Assembly: GCA_963788205.1 (NCBI GenBank)
Contig: CAWBGG010000002.1
Span: 682,001-746,000, forward strand
Length of the DNA: 64,000 nucleotides
Direction of reading: 5' to 3'
Source of the DNA: CAVVMA01 sp963788205
GTDB taxonomy: Bacteria; Desulfobacterota; Binatia; Binatales; Binataceae
Part shown: piece by piece, positions 36,084-45,928 of the stretch
How the letters are laid out: each line of letters begins with the position of its first letter
Numbering within the stretch: position 1 is the first letter of the stretch
The notes under the pieces: model-generated
The model's database searches: none
What the model was told of the DNA's origin: nothing
What the model saw: the letters and a program-made list of their open reading frames with translations, nothing else
Translations under genes and position numbers: made by a program

Positions 36084-36815
36084 ATGGATCCGAAAGGCAA
36101 GGTAGCGCTGATCACCGGCGGCGCCCGAATCGGCGCGGTGGTGGCGCAGGCGCTCGCGGCGCGGGGATGCGCGCTGGCGCTGACGTATCGCCATTCGCGC
36201 GACGCGGCTGAGGCCACCGCTGCGGCGGCGCGGGCCGCAGGCGTGCAGTCGGTGTTGATCCGTGCCGACGCCACCGACGAGGCGCAGATCAATTCGGCCG
36301 TGGGCGAGGCGGCCAAAGCGCTCGGCGGGCTCGACATCCTGCTCAACATGGCCTCGATTTACGTCAAGACGCCGGCTCCGAGCGCGGCCGATTGGAACAG
36401 CGCGATGGACGCCAACGCGCGGGGCGCGTTTCTTTTTTCTATCCACGCCGCGCCGCTGATGAAGGTGCGCGGCGGCGGGCGCATTATCAACTTCAGCGAT
36501 TGGCTGCCGGCCAGCGGCCGCCCCCGTTACAAGGGCTACACGCCCTACTATGCGTCCAAGGCGGCGCTCACCGCACTGACCGAGAGCCTGGCGCTAGAAC
36601 TTGCGCCCGAGATTTTGGTCAACGCGATCGCGCCCGGCCCGATTCTGGCCCCGCCGGATATGAGCCCCGACGAAAGCGCCCGCGTAATCCAGGCCACGCC
36701 GCTGCGGCGATGGGGTGGCGGCGAGGAGATCGCCAAGGTGGTGCTCTTCCTGATCGAGACCGACTTCGTCAGCGGCGAATGCATCCGCGTCGACGGCGGC
36801 CGCCATCTGTATTGA
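36084..36815 (+). CDS. SDR oxidoreductase, pteridine-reductase/FabG-like
   Basis: A 243-residue SDR. The nucleotide motif is TGGARIG, a variant seen in pteridine reductases and some FabG-like enzymes. It continues with LLNMASIY in place of NNAG, NFSDWLPASGRP, and the Tyr-Lys pair in YYASK. The C-terminal GECIRVDGGRHLY is standard. Substrate could be a pterin or 3-oxoacyl compound; sequence does not decide. It lies 51 bases after the AsmA-like gene. Confidence 0.87.
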   Translation: MDPKGKVALITGGARIGAVVAQALAARGCALALTYRHSRDAAEATAAAARAAGVQSVLIRADATDEAQINSAVGEAAKALGGLDILLNMASIYVKTPAPSAADWNSAMDANARGAFLFSIHAAPLMKVRGGGRIINFSDWLPASGRPRYKGYTPYYASKAALTALTESLALELAPEILVNAIAPGPILAPPDMSPDESARVIQATPLRRWGGGEEIAKVVLFLIETDFVSGECIRVDGGRHLY

Positions 36816-36903
36816 ATGGATGCTGAAGGCGCTCTATGGCGCTCGCGACTGAAGCCGTTACAATGGGGACGGCCGCAAAACTCGATCAACAGGGAGCAAT
36901 CGC

Positions 36904-37539
36904 ATGAAACGCGGGGCTATTACGGGACTGGTGCTTGGTCTGATTCTGGTGGCGACGCCGCGGCTGGCGCGCGCCGCTGAATACGAAATCGATCCTTCAC
37001 ACACCGCCGTCACCTTCAGCGTGCGCCACATGATGATCTCCAACGTGCGCGGAGAGTTCGAAAAGACCGCGGGAACCATCAGCGCCAACGGCTCCGATCC
37101 GAATTCGGTGAAGATCGACGTAACGATCGATGCGGCGAGCGTAAACACGCGGGTTGACCGCCGCGATACGCATCTGAAGAGTCCCGATTTCTTTGATGTC
37201 GCCAAGTATCCGACCATCACCTTCAAATCAACCAAGGTTGAGGCGGCGGGATCGGGTAAATGGAAAGTCAGCGGCAACCTGACCCTTCATGGCGTGACCA
37301 AGGAAGTGGTCCTCGATGTGACCGGGCCAACCCCTGAGATTACCGACCCGATGGGCAACACGCGCGTGGGAGCCTCCGCGACGACCACGATCAATCGCAC
37401 GGATTTCGGGCTGGTCTGGAACAAGACGCTGGAAAGCGGCGGCGTGGTGGTCGGCAATGACGTTGCGATTGAAATCGACGTCGAAGCCGTGAAGGCCAAG
37501 GCGGCCGCCGCGGCGGAGCATCGCGACACTGCAAGCTGA
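36904..37539 (+). CDS. YceI-family periplasmic lipid-binding protein
   Basis: A 211-residue exported lipocalin-like protein. Signal peptide about residues 1-24 (hydrophobic GLVLGLILVATPRLARA), then the YceI hallmarks EYEIDPSHTAVTFSVRHMM, RGEFEKTAGTI, SPDFFDVAKYPTITFKST and GNLTLHGVTKEVVLDV. YceI proteins bind polyisoprenoids or fatty acyl compounds and are often induced by base or osmotic stress. GGAG lies eight bases before the ATG. The 285 bases downstream (37540-37824) show no gene. Confidence 0.93.
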   Translation: MKRGAITGLVLGLILVATPRLARAAEYEIDPSHTAVTFSVRHMMISNVRGEFEKTAGTISANGSDPNSVKIDVTIDAASVNTRVDRRDTHLKSPDFFDVAKYPTITFKSTKVEAAGSGKWKVSGNLTLHGVTKEVVLDVTGPTPEITDPMGNTRVGASATTTINRTDFGLVWNKTLESGGVVVGNDVAIEIDVEAVKAKAAAAAEHRDTAS

Positions 37540-37824
37540 CTGAGCGTCCCTGACCGATCGTTCGACGTTCAGGCCAATTGCGCCACTTGCTCTGTAACCG
37601 CGGCCTTGCGGCTGCGTCTTATGAGACAGGTGCGCGATGCGAGCGATCGATTCATCTCCCCGGAGTTCTCCACCGGAACCCGAATTGCGGCTCATAGTTC
37701 TTGCGCAGCGGACGCCCCGGTTGCGTCGTCGGCCGTCTGCTTTGAGCCGAATTCCTTTGGTTCTACAAGCGTTTTCACGATCGACGCCCGCGATGCTTAG
37801 GTTAAAAGTTGGAGGTACTGGGCG

Positions 37825-38133
37825 ATGAGGAGCAAGTTACCCCTGCTCTTGAAGGCGGTGCTGGTGGGATTCGCGACGCTCGCGCTGGAAGCATGCTTCG
37901 TAGGTCCGCCGGGAGGGCGGTCGTATGGCGGCGGCTACGCGCCGGGATACGGCTACGCGCCGGCGCCGATATACGGCTTCGCGCCGCGACCGGTCTATGC
38001 CCCGCGGCCGTACTTCGCGCCGCCGGCAGTTGCTTACCGGCCGGCCTATATGGCGCATCGGACTTACGGCCCCGCGTATCGGCCGTCGGCATACCGTGCT
38101 GATCGCGGCGTGCAGCGTCTCGCCAGGAACTGA
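37825..38133 (+). CDS. Gly/Tyr/Pro-rich small exported protein, possible lipoprotein
   Basis: A 102-residue protein. The N-terminus is a signal-like segment LLLKAVLVGFATLALEACF with a weak lipobox (L-E-A-C). The rest is low complexity with Gly-Tyr and Pro-Tyr-Ala repeats, e.g. GYAPGYGYAPAPIYGFAPRP, as in cell-surface or cuticle-like proteins of unknown role. GGAGG lies nine bases before ATG 37825. A bidirectional hairpin follows at 38213. Confidence 0.65.
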   Translation: MRSKLPLLLKAVLVGFATLALEACFVGPPGGRSYGGGYAPGYGYAPAPIYGFAPRPVYAPRPYFAPPAVAYRPAYMAHRTYGPAYRPSAYRADRGVQRLARN

Positions 38134-38212
38134 ACTTGAATCGCCAGCGCTACCCAAGGCTTGAACGGCTTGGCGGCGCAGGTGAGCGCGCCTCCGCATA
38201 GCGGAAACATGA

Positions 38213-38247
38213 AGGCCGCATGACCCCTTGCGGGAATCATGCGGCCT
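38213..38247. terminator. Hairpin between converging genes
   Basis: aggccgcatga (38213-38223) pairs perfectly with tcatgcggcct (38237-38247), leaving a 13-base loop. It lies between the small exported protein gene (+) and the protease gene (-), so it can serve as a shared terminator. T-rich tails are weak. Confidence 0.6.
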
Positions 38248-38292
38248 CCTGCTCTATGAGATTGGAATGCGCTACGGCGATTGAAGTGATTG

Positions 38293-39492
38293 TCAGAGGG
38301 CGTGGAACTGGCCGCTCTGTTCGATCCGGACCGTAACGCCGTCGATGTGCGATGGGATACTGGCCCTGACGGCGCGGGTATCTTTCGTCACGTAAACTAC
38401 CAGGTCGGCTTGATCGGACGAGTCGCTGCGCCCGATTCCGACCGCGGTCACGTCTTTGATAGCTAGCAGGGCGTCGGCATGCATTTCCTTCACCGCGCGC
38501 ACCTTGTTCATCGATCGCAGCAGCGCGGCGCTGGCTGCCACGCCGAGATTGGCGAGTTGGGCGACCGGGGCCTGCGAGCTGCCGGTATTAACGCATTGGC
38601 CGATCAGCGAGACGTTCAGGGCGCCAAGCACTTGCTCAATCGGATTGATCACGGTCAGGTTATCGCCCGCGCCCGCGAAGAGCAGGCCGACCGCTCGCGG
38701 GCAGGTCTCCTGCGTTACGACCAGCGAGCCGGAATCTCCCGGCGCGGAGAAGGTCGCAGGATTCAGGTTCTGATCGACGCCGTAGATCAGGATCTGGTGA
38801 TCGAAGGTCGCCACGCCTGAGGCGCGCGCGCCGCAGCCTTTTGCGTAGAGCACCTTGCCCTTCGCGTCGGTCGCGTCGACCAGCCCCGTCGTCTGGCAGC
38901 TCGTCCGCCCGTTCTTCTGGACCGGCAGGCCGACCACCACTTGCGAGAACGCGAATGGCGTAGCGCTGATGGTTCCGATGTTGAGGATCCATCCGGTCGG
39001 ATCCATCATGCCGGTTTGCAGCTTCGCGATCGCCACGTCGACGGTGTTGACGCTCTTGGAGGCGAAATTGAGCGGCACCCATTGCGAGAGGTGTCCGACC
39101 GCGTCGCCCGCATCCTGCCAGCATCCGGTGTCGACCAGGCCGGGCTGCACGATCGGCTCGCCCACCTGGGCTTTGCTGCCGGTGGAGCTGGTCCGCGCCA
39201 GCACGTGATTGTTGCTGAGCACGTAGTCATTGCCGGCCGAGTCCTGGACCATCGCGCCCATCGTGCCCGTGCAGCAACTGGTCGCGTCGATACTGTTGAA
39301 ATTGCCGCCCGATACGCCCCATACGCTGGGCCGTCCTTGGGCGCCGGTTCTGCAATCGGCGTTGGCCGGCGTGCCATAGGGCAGCGGGGTCGGCGTCGGC
39401 TCGGCGACCACGGTCTGCGCCCACGAAAAGCCGGGAAGCAGGAGTATGGCGGCTGCCAACGCGAATGTGCACCGAATGCGTGGAATTCTCAC
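38293..39492 (-). CDS. Secreted chymotrypsin-fold serine protease
   Basis: About 399 residues. Signal peptide with FALAAAILLLPGFSWAQ, then a short TPTPLP linker. The triad is readable: His in DYVLSNNHVLAR, Asp in TVDVAIAKLQTG, and Ser in APGDSGSLVV. Paired Cys (TSCCTG, TGCWQDA, RTSCQTT, KGCGAR) suggest disulfides. A C-terminal domain (DVTAVGIGRSDSSDQADLVV) is of unknown role. GTG 39492 is favoured because AGGAGGGGA lies about nine bases upstream; a longer GTG start at 39519 is also open. It probably acts outside the cytoplasm. Confidence 0.78.
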   Translation of the reverse strand: MRIPRIRCTFALAAAILLLPGFSWAQTVVAEPTPTPLPYGTPANADCRTGAQGRPSVWGVSGGNFNSIDATSCCTGTMGAMVQDSAGNDYVLSNNHVLARTSSTGSKAQVGEPIVQPGLVDTGCWQDAGDAVGHLSQWVPLNFASKSVNTVDVAIAKLQTGMMDPTGWILNIGTISATPFAFSQVVVGLPVQKNGRTSCQTTGLVDATDAKGKVLYAKGCGARASGVATFDHQILIYGVDQNLNPATFSAPGDSGSLVVTQETCPRAVGLLFAGAGDNLTVINPIEQVLGALNVSLIGQCVNTGSSQAPVAQLANLGVAASAALLRSMNKVRAVKEMHADALLAIKDVTAVGIGRSDSSDQADLVVYVTKDTRAVRASIPSHIDGVTVRIEQSGQFHAL

Positions 39493-39822
39493 TGGCTTAT
39501 CTCCCCTCCTCACGGCCACCGAACCCTCCGAGCCGGCAAGAGACTGCTGGTCCCGCCGCCATCACGGGCAGAGCTTTGCCAAGAGCGTGCCACCCGCGCC
39601 GCTCTGGTATAACGGACCGTTATAAAAGACTACGGACGGTTATGGCCTGTTTTTCGCGGGCCTTGGCCCATCAAAAGGGAGAGCGCGGTCCCGATCCTGC
39701 AACACGGCCTGTGGCGAATCTGAAACAGGCGGGCCTCCCGGCCACGGCGGATATCGGCACGGCCCTTTGCATCGGTGACGCATTCCAAGCTAGCTTCGCG
39801 GCCCCGGGGACAGCCTAAGACC

Positions 39823-40404
39823 ATGAATGCCAGGCCGCTGACCGTTTTTCTGATCCGGCACGCTGAACCGGTGCGGCCGGGGCAGGGCGATCACGCCGAG
39901 AACGAGCGGCCGTTGACCGAGCGCGGCCATCGCGATGCGGCCGCGTTGGCGGAGAGCCTTGCCGATGCGGGTGCCGGGGCCGTGATCTCCAGTCCTTACC
40001 GGCGCGCGGTCCAGACTGTGGAGCCGATCGCGCGCCGGCTAAATATCGAAATCGAGATCGTCAGCGATCTGCGCGAGCGGCTGCTATCACCCTCCGAGGG
40101 GCTGCCCGATTGGCGGCAACATCTGGAGCGCTCCTGGCAGGATTTTGATTACGCGCTGCCGGGTGGCGAATCGGGCCGGCAAGCGCAGGCGCGCATCGTC
40201 GCCGTGCTCGAAGGTCTGCGCCAGCGCTATCGGTCGGGGACCTTGATCCTCGGCAGCCACGGCAATCTGATCAGTCTTGGCTTGCAGGCTTTCGAGCCCC
40301 GCGCGGTCGGCTTCGAGTTCTGGGCTGCGATGCCGATGCCGGCGGTGTATCGGCTGGAATTCGCGGGCGATCGATGGCGCGTAATCGAGAGCCCGGGATT
40401 CTGA
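39823..40404 (+). CDS. Histidine phosphatase (phosphoglycerate-mutase-like) family protein
   Basis: A 193-residue cytosolic protein of the branch-1 histidine phosphatases. It carries FLIRHAEPV with the phospho-accepting His, LTERGHRDAAALAESLAD, SSPYRRAVQTVEPIA with the conserved Arg, and ILGSHGNLI with the second catalytic His. Substrates in the family range from sugar phosphates to cobalamin precursors, so the role is not set. ATG 39823 is chosen over the upstream ATG 39775, which adds a non-conserved tail. Confidence 0.87.
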   Translation: MNARPLTVFLIRHAEPVRPGQGDHAENERPLTERGHRDAAALAESLADAGAGAVISSPYRRAVQTVEPIARRLNIEIEIVSDLRERLLSPSEGLPDWRQHLERSWQDFDYALPGGESGRQAQARIVAVLEGLRQRYRSGTLILGSHGNLISLGLQAFEPRAVGFEFWAAMPMPAVYRLEFAGDRWRVIESPGF

Positions 40405-40537
40405 CCGCGGTCTGCGGCCACGGGCACTTTGAGGCGCCGGAATCGGTCCCGTATCCGGCGACTGCTCTTAAAGACAAACGCAAGGCCGGACTGCTCGCTG
40501 CTCCGGTGAAGGCCGCGCGGAGCACTGAAGAGAATCT

Positions 40538-41243
40538 TCAGGCTTCGGCGTTCGCGCAACAGCGCTTGTACTTGCGTCCGCTTCCGCACGGACATGGCTC
40601 GTTGCGCCCGACCCGCAGCGAGCGCGGCCGAATCGATGCCTGCCGCAGGATCGCGTTCTGCTCGCGCCATTGCGTGCGCCAATACGTGCTGAGCGCCACC
40701 ACCGAAGGGCCCAGATCATCAAGCGCGGCTCGTTCGGCGGCGTCCGGATCAGCGTCCGCCTCGAGCAGCTTCCAGCCGTCTTCGCTGCCCAAGACGATGA
40801 CCGGCAGGAGCATCGCGCAGGCTCTCTTTGTCTTCCAACAGCGGCTGCCACCCATCCGGCGCGAGGCGGACCCCCGCAAGGAAACCCCAACACCAATCAT
40901 CTGCGATCCTGTATGTCCGGCCTTCCACCTCGCATTCATACAGGATCGGCGCGAACTCTGGCGGTTCGTCGAACATGCCGCTGATCGCGTCGAAGCGGCC
41001 CATTATCAGGCTGATCACGCGTTGCGCCTGCGCCGCCGACTCGAATGTCGGCTCGCCCGCACCGCCCCAGATCGCCTTTAGCCACGCGCTCGGCGGCACC
41101 AGGCCCGGCCCTATCACCAGCGCGGTGAGGAACCCATCCAGCGTCACAATGTCCATGCACTCCTCGGGAGTTGCATCGGACATCAGGAACTCATCCAGTT
41201 CCGCGATCTCCCGATCCGAAAGCGGAGCATCCGAAGCGATCAT
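40538..41243 (-). pseudogene. UPF0149/YecA-family protein with SEC-C zinc motif, one frameshift
   Basis: Frame 1 (from ATG 41243) gives the UPF0149 region: SDREIAELDEFLMSDATPEE, MDIVTLDGFLTALVIGP, WCWGFLAGVRLAPDGWQPLL. After EDKESLRDA, near 40795-40815, the reading moves by one base and the second frame continues MLLPVIVLGSEDGW to the SEC-C zinc motif EPCPCGSGRKYKRCC at the C-terminus. Reconstructed length (~234 aa) is normal, so a sequencing/assembly indel or fresh mutation is likely. SEC-C motifs bind zinc and are found in SecA and in several uncharacterised proteins. Confidence 0.82.
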
Positions 41244-41502
41244 TGGTAGTGAGCCTCGCCTTCAAAAGGCTCTGCGCTTCATCGCTGTCCTGCAAGGCAT
41301 CCGCTGCTCGGGTGTCCACAGACCGCTACTCTTCCCGGTTGAGACGATCGCGCAGCATTCAACAGGGCGGCGAGAGGGACGCTCCGCAGCTCTGCGAGCG
41401 AGCATGGTCATCGCGGCGGGTTTCCTGCTAGAACCGGCGCAGCTTTCCCATCTTTGCGCATCCTTGGCGCATCTTTGGCGACGGCAGGGAGCGTACATCG
41501 CG

Positions 41503-42921
41503 ATGGCCAGTTACGAACGGCTGAGCATCCTGGACCGCACCTTTCTGGATCTCGAAAGTCCCGAGACCCACATGCACGTTGGCGGCGTGATGATCTTCGA
41601 CGCTGCGCCGCTGGCGACCGCGGCGGCGGAATCGATATCGAGCGCATCCGGGCCTACGTCGCCTCGCGGCTTCATCTGATTCCCCGCTACCGCCAGCGGA
41701 TCGCGCGCGTGCCGGTCGAGAACCATCCGGTCTGGATCGACGACCACCGCTTCAACCTCGACTACCACGTGCGTCACACGGCGCTGCCGCGGCCGGGCGG
41801 AGAGGAGCAGCTCAAGCGGCTGGCCGGGCGGATCGTGTCGCAGCAGGCTCGATCGCGGCAAACCGCTGTGGGAGCTGTGGATCGCCGAGGGGCTGGAGGG
41901 CAACCGCTTCGCCGCGATCAGCAAGACCCATCATTGCATGATCGACGGAATCGCCGCGGTCGATCTCGCGACGGTGGTGCTGAGTCCGTCGCCGGAGACC
42001 GCGGCGATCGAGGTTCCGCCGTGGCATCCGCAGCCCGCGCCCTCGCGCGGAGAGCTGGCGTTGGCGGAAGCGCGGCGGCGGGTCACGAGTCCACTCGCGC
42101 TCGGCAAGGCCGCCGTCAGCGCGATTCGCAACCCGCGCGAAATCGTTGAGACTGCGCTCAGCCTGTCGGAGCAGGTTTCCGCAGTGTCGGAAACGCTCGG
42201 GGCGGGCTTCTCGCCGGCTTCGGATTCGCTGTTCAATCAACCGATCGGGCCCCATCGGCGTTTCGATTGGACCGTGCTTGACCTCGCGGAGGTCAAGCAG
42301 GTCAAGAACAAACTCGGCGGCACCGTGAACGACGCCGTGCTGGCGATCGTCGCCGGCGCCGTGGGATCGTTCCTGAGGGCGCGCGGCGTCGCGCCCGCCG
42401 CAATCGCCGCGCTGGATTTCCGCGCGATGGTGCCGGTCAGCGTGCGTCCGCTCTCGCGGCGCGGCACGCTGGGAAATCGAATCGCTTCATGGGCGGCGCG
42501 GCTGCCGATCGCCGAGACCGATCCGCGCAAGCGCCTTCAGACCGTTCGCCAGGTCACCGGCGACCTCAAGCGATCGCGTCAGGCGATGGGCGCCGAGGTG
42601 CTCGCGACGGTGAGCGAATGGACCGTGCCGACGCTGCTGTCGCTGGCGATGCGCCTGGCGACGCGGGCGCGGTCGTTCAATCTCACCGTGACCAACGTGC
42701 CCGGACCGCAGATCCCCCTCTACATGGTCGGTGCCAAGATGCAGGCCGCTTATCCACTCGGCCCGCTGTTCGAGAACCAGGCCCTGAACATCGCGCTGCT
42801 CAGTTACGACTCGCGGCTGCATTGGGGCTTCAACGCGGATTACGACGTGCTTCCCGACCTGGCCCAGTTCTCGGCCGCGATCCGGACCTCGTTCGAAGAG
42901 TTGCGCGCCGCCGCCTCCTGA
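41503..42921 (+). pseudogene. Wax ester synthase/diacylglycerol acyltransferase (WS/DGAT), two compensating frameshifts
   Basis: Three frame segments join into ~472 residues, the usual WS/DGAT size. Segment A reads MASYERLSILDRTFLDLESP and THMHVGGVMIFD. Near 41620-41630, in a gcggcggcgg run, the frame shifts and segment B reads IERIRAYVASRLHLIPRYRQ, NHPVWIDDHRFNLDYHVRH. Near 41845 it shifts back to LDRGKPLWELWIAEGLEGNR with the catalytic THHCMIDG (HHxxxDG). The total span is a multiple of three, so the two indels cancel. The enzyme makes wax esters or triacylglycerols from acyl-CoA, a storage function in actinobacteria and some proteobacteria. Confidence 0.85.
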
Positions 42922-43223
42922 GGCGCTGAAAGCCGGGACTTCCCTGCCGGCGGGGTGAGAGACCAGGCGCTCGCCTGGCCGCCGAAGACCAACTCCGCCC
43001 GGCATAGATCCGTTGTGCAAATCCCATAGTCTCGGCCGGTCGCGGGGTGCGGCCGGAATATTTCGCATCCGAACTGTAACAAAGCGTCAGATAATCCTAC
43101 ATTTAGCTTCCCTCAGGCCGGCGTTCGGGCTAAATAGAAAGGACAGGTTGGGGCGCCGGCCGCCAGAGGCCGGCGCGGTGCGAGCGTTTTGGAGCCGTGA
43201 AAACCGCGGGGGAGAAGGGCGCG
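42922..43223. other. Intergenic region before the S53 peptidase gene
   Basis: No gene supported. Contains a perfect 8-bp stem gcgccggc / gccggcgc (43153-43160 with 43169-43176) and an AT-richer stretch around 43070-43130 (aactgtaacaaagcgtcagataat) that probably includes the peptidase promoter; boxes cannot be fixed by eye. Confidence 0.45.
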
Positions 43224-45828
43224 ATGACGCCCAGCGAGAGGTCATCTCGGCGCAGGCCGGATGGCTGTGCGCGGGGGCTCGTAACGGCCGCGCTGGCCGT
43301 GCTGATGGTCGTCGCGATCGCGAGGCCTCAGGCGCTGGCGGCTGAGGCCGTCGTGGCGCTGAAAGACGGTCACCCGGTAAGCGGAGTCGAAGGTTTCGGC
43401 CGCGCGGCGCGCGACCAGACCCTCGACCTCGAGGTGGTCTTCGCGCTGCGCAATCGCCCGGCGCTGGACAAGCTGCTGGCCGATCAGCAGGACCCGCGAA
43501 CCAGCCGCTACCATCGTTGGCTGAGCAAGGGAGAATTCGCGGCGCGGTTCGGCCCGGCCCAGGCGGACTTCAGCGGCGTCGCCGAATGGCTCAAGGCGCA
43601 GGGCTTCCGCTTGGTCTCCGCAGAGCCGGAAAATCGCTACATCCGGTTTTCCGCAACTGTGGCGCAGGTCGAGCACACCTTCGGCGGCACGATCGTGACC
43701 TCCGACGACGGTCGCCTTCACGCCAACACCAACGACCCGCTGATCCCGGCGCGATTCGCCGGGGTGATCGCGCGGATCGAAGGGCTGGACAACCTGCACG
43801 CCGTGACTCCGATGATTCGCAAGTTCCCCGCGCCAGACGGGCGCGCGGCCTCGCGGGACGCAGCCGTGTCGGCTGATTCACAGGCGACAGAGCCCGATTT
43901 CCTGTTAGGCAATCAACAGGTCTTCGGTCCCGGCGATTTCTACACCTTCTACGACGAGGCCCCGGAGGTTAGCGCGGGCAGCAACGGCTCCGGCTACAGT
44001 TGTATCGCGGTGGTCGAGGATTCCAATTTCCTGGACGGCGCGGTCTCGAGCTTCAGCACCGAGTTTGGCCTGAGCGCCGCGTCAGTCAGCAGAGTGTTTG
44101 TCGATGGCACCGATCCGGGAATCACGGGCGACGAAAGCGAGGCCTTGCTGGATGTCGAATGGGCGCACGCAGTCGCCCCCGGCGCGCCGATCAAGGTCTA
44201 TCTCGGTGACGTATACAGCTCCTCGACCAACGGCCCGATCGTCGACGCGATTCAACGGGTGGTGTCCGACGGCTCCTGCGCCGCGGTCAGCGTGAGCTTC
44301 GGGCTGTGCGGTGCGCCGGCGGCCTTCTATCAGAGCATGGCTTCGACCTTCGCCCAGGCCGCTTCTCAGGGCCAAAGCGTGTTCATTTCGTCGGGCGACT
44401 ACGGTGCGGCGGGAGACGTGTTCGACGTCGCCAACGGAAGCTGCGTTCCGGGCAACACGCCCAACGTCAGCGAGCTGTCGGCGGATCCGAACGTGACCTC
44501 GGTGGGCGGCACGCAGTTCACGCCGATCTTCAATAGCTCGGGTAACGATCAGAGCTGGGTGGCCGAGAACGTCTGGAACCAAAGCGGACAGGGCGCGAGC
44601 GGCGGAGGAGAAAGCGCGGTCTTTGCGAAGCCGGCCTACCAGAACGGCGTCACGCCCAGCGACGGAATGCGCGATGTGCCCGACGTGGCGACGATCGCGG
44701 GGCCCTCCGGGAGTTCTCCTGTACGTCGACGATGGCGGCAGCGCCGTGCCCGATTGCTGTTACGGCGGCACGAGTCTGAGCGCTCCGATATGGGCCGCGA
44801 TGCAGGCCCTGGTCGGCGGCTTCCAGGGCAATCTGAACTACGCGCTCTACGGCTCGGGAGCATCGCCCGGCTTCCGCGATGTGCTCACCGGGAACAACAG
44901 CTTTAACGGCGTGCAGGGATTTTCCGCGCAGGCGGGATACGATCAGGCCACCGGGTTGGGTACGGCCGACATCGCGCAGTACGTTGCGGCCCGCGATGCA
45001 GCGCCGGGGCCGACTCCAATCGCGACGGCCACCGCGCTGCCCTCCGCAACTGCGACGCCGAATCCGGCGTCGTCGGCGACGCCAGCTCCGGTTCCCACGC
45101 TGTGGATTCCGACCGCGTTGGCGCCGACGCCCACGCCGATTGGGAATCCGCCGCCGGCGCCGACGCCCACCCCGGCTCCGTCGGGTACGGCCACGCCGGC
45201 TCCGCCGCCTGGCGGCGCGCTTTCGCTATCCCCGAAGACGCTGAACTTCAAGATCGTCGGGACCGACACCGTCCGCGTGCTTTCGTTCCGGATCAGAAAT
45301 TCCGGCGCCCGCAGGCTTGTCGGCAATGTTAACCCGAGCGGACTGGCGGCGCCGCTGAACATGACGGGCGGCGTGGGCGGGTTCAGTCTGGCGCACGGTC
45401 AATCCACGACCGTCACGGTGCAGGCCGCGCCGATCGAGCCCGGCGCGTTTACCGGCACGGTCACTGTTAGCAGCAGCGATCCGAAGCATCCGTACGCGCT
45501 CGTAACGGTTATCGGCAATGCGGCGCCGGGCAAGATCAAGGTGCCCGCGGCGGTGAATTTCGGCGGCGTGATAGTCGGCACCACGGCGACCCGCACCGTC
45601 ACGATTCGCAATACGGGTCCGGGCGTGCTGCACGGGGTCGTCAGCGCGATGGCGCCGCCGTTCAGCGTGAGCGCCGGCAGCTTTACGCTGTCGCAAAATC
45701 AGTCGGTGCCGGTCGCCATCCTGTTCGCGCCGGTGTCCACACAGCCGGCCAGCACGATACTTACGATCATCAACGACGACCCGCCTAATGATGTAGTCAA
45801 TATTCCGGTGATCGGCTCCGGTGAGTAG
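43224..45828 (+). pseudogene. Secreted S53 (sedolisin/kumamolisin-type) peptidase with C-terminal ASH domains, one frameshift
   Basis: The first frame has a signal peptide (LVTAALAVLMVVAIARPQA), a pro-kumamolisin activation domain (LADQQDPRTSRYHRWLSKGE, FSGVAEWLKAQGF), and the S53 Glu/Asp pair in ESEALLDVEWAHAVAPGAPI. Near 44700-44716, at a gggg/ccc run, the frame moves by one base. The second frame continues GVLLYVDDGGSAV with catalytic Ser in YGGTSLSAPIWAA, a Pro-Thr linker and two ASH/choice-of-anchor-D domains (LSPKTLNFKIVGTD, KVPAAVNFGGVIVG). Reconstructed length is about 867 residues. S53 enzymes are acid-active serine-carboxyl peptidases secreted for protein scavenging. ATG 43224 follows AGAAGGG; GTG 43197 is less well placed. 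Confidence 0.87.
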
Positions 45829-45928
45829 TACCGCGCAGGTAGTACCTACGATCGTCCGCAAACGCCGGGCGGCCCGCTTTCAACGAAGGCTACAGCCGCG
45901 CGGAAATTTGCAATAGCATCTGCTCTTG

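Noticed and set aside
37606..37828. Two ~63-codon frames between yceI and the small exported protein
   Set aside because: No ribosome sites, no domain, overlapping each other in different frames; likely chance.
41503..42921. Programmed frameshifting in the WS/DGAT gene
   Set aside because: The two shifts compensate, no slippery heptamer with a downstream structure stands out, and nearby genes show similar breaks, so indel errors are simpler.
43070..43176. Riboswitch upstream of the S53 peptidase
   Set aside because: Only a simple 8-bp GC stem is visible; no conserved motif of a known riboswitch class was recognised.
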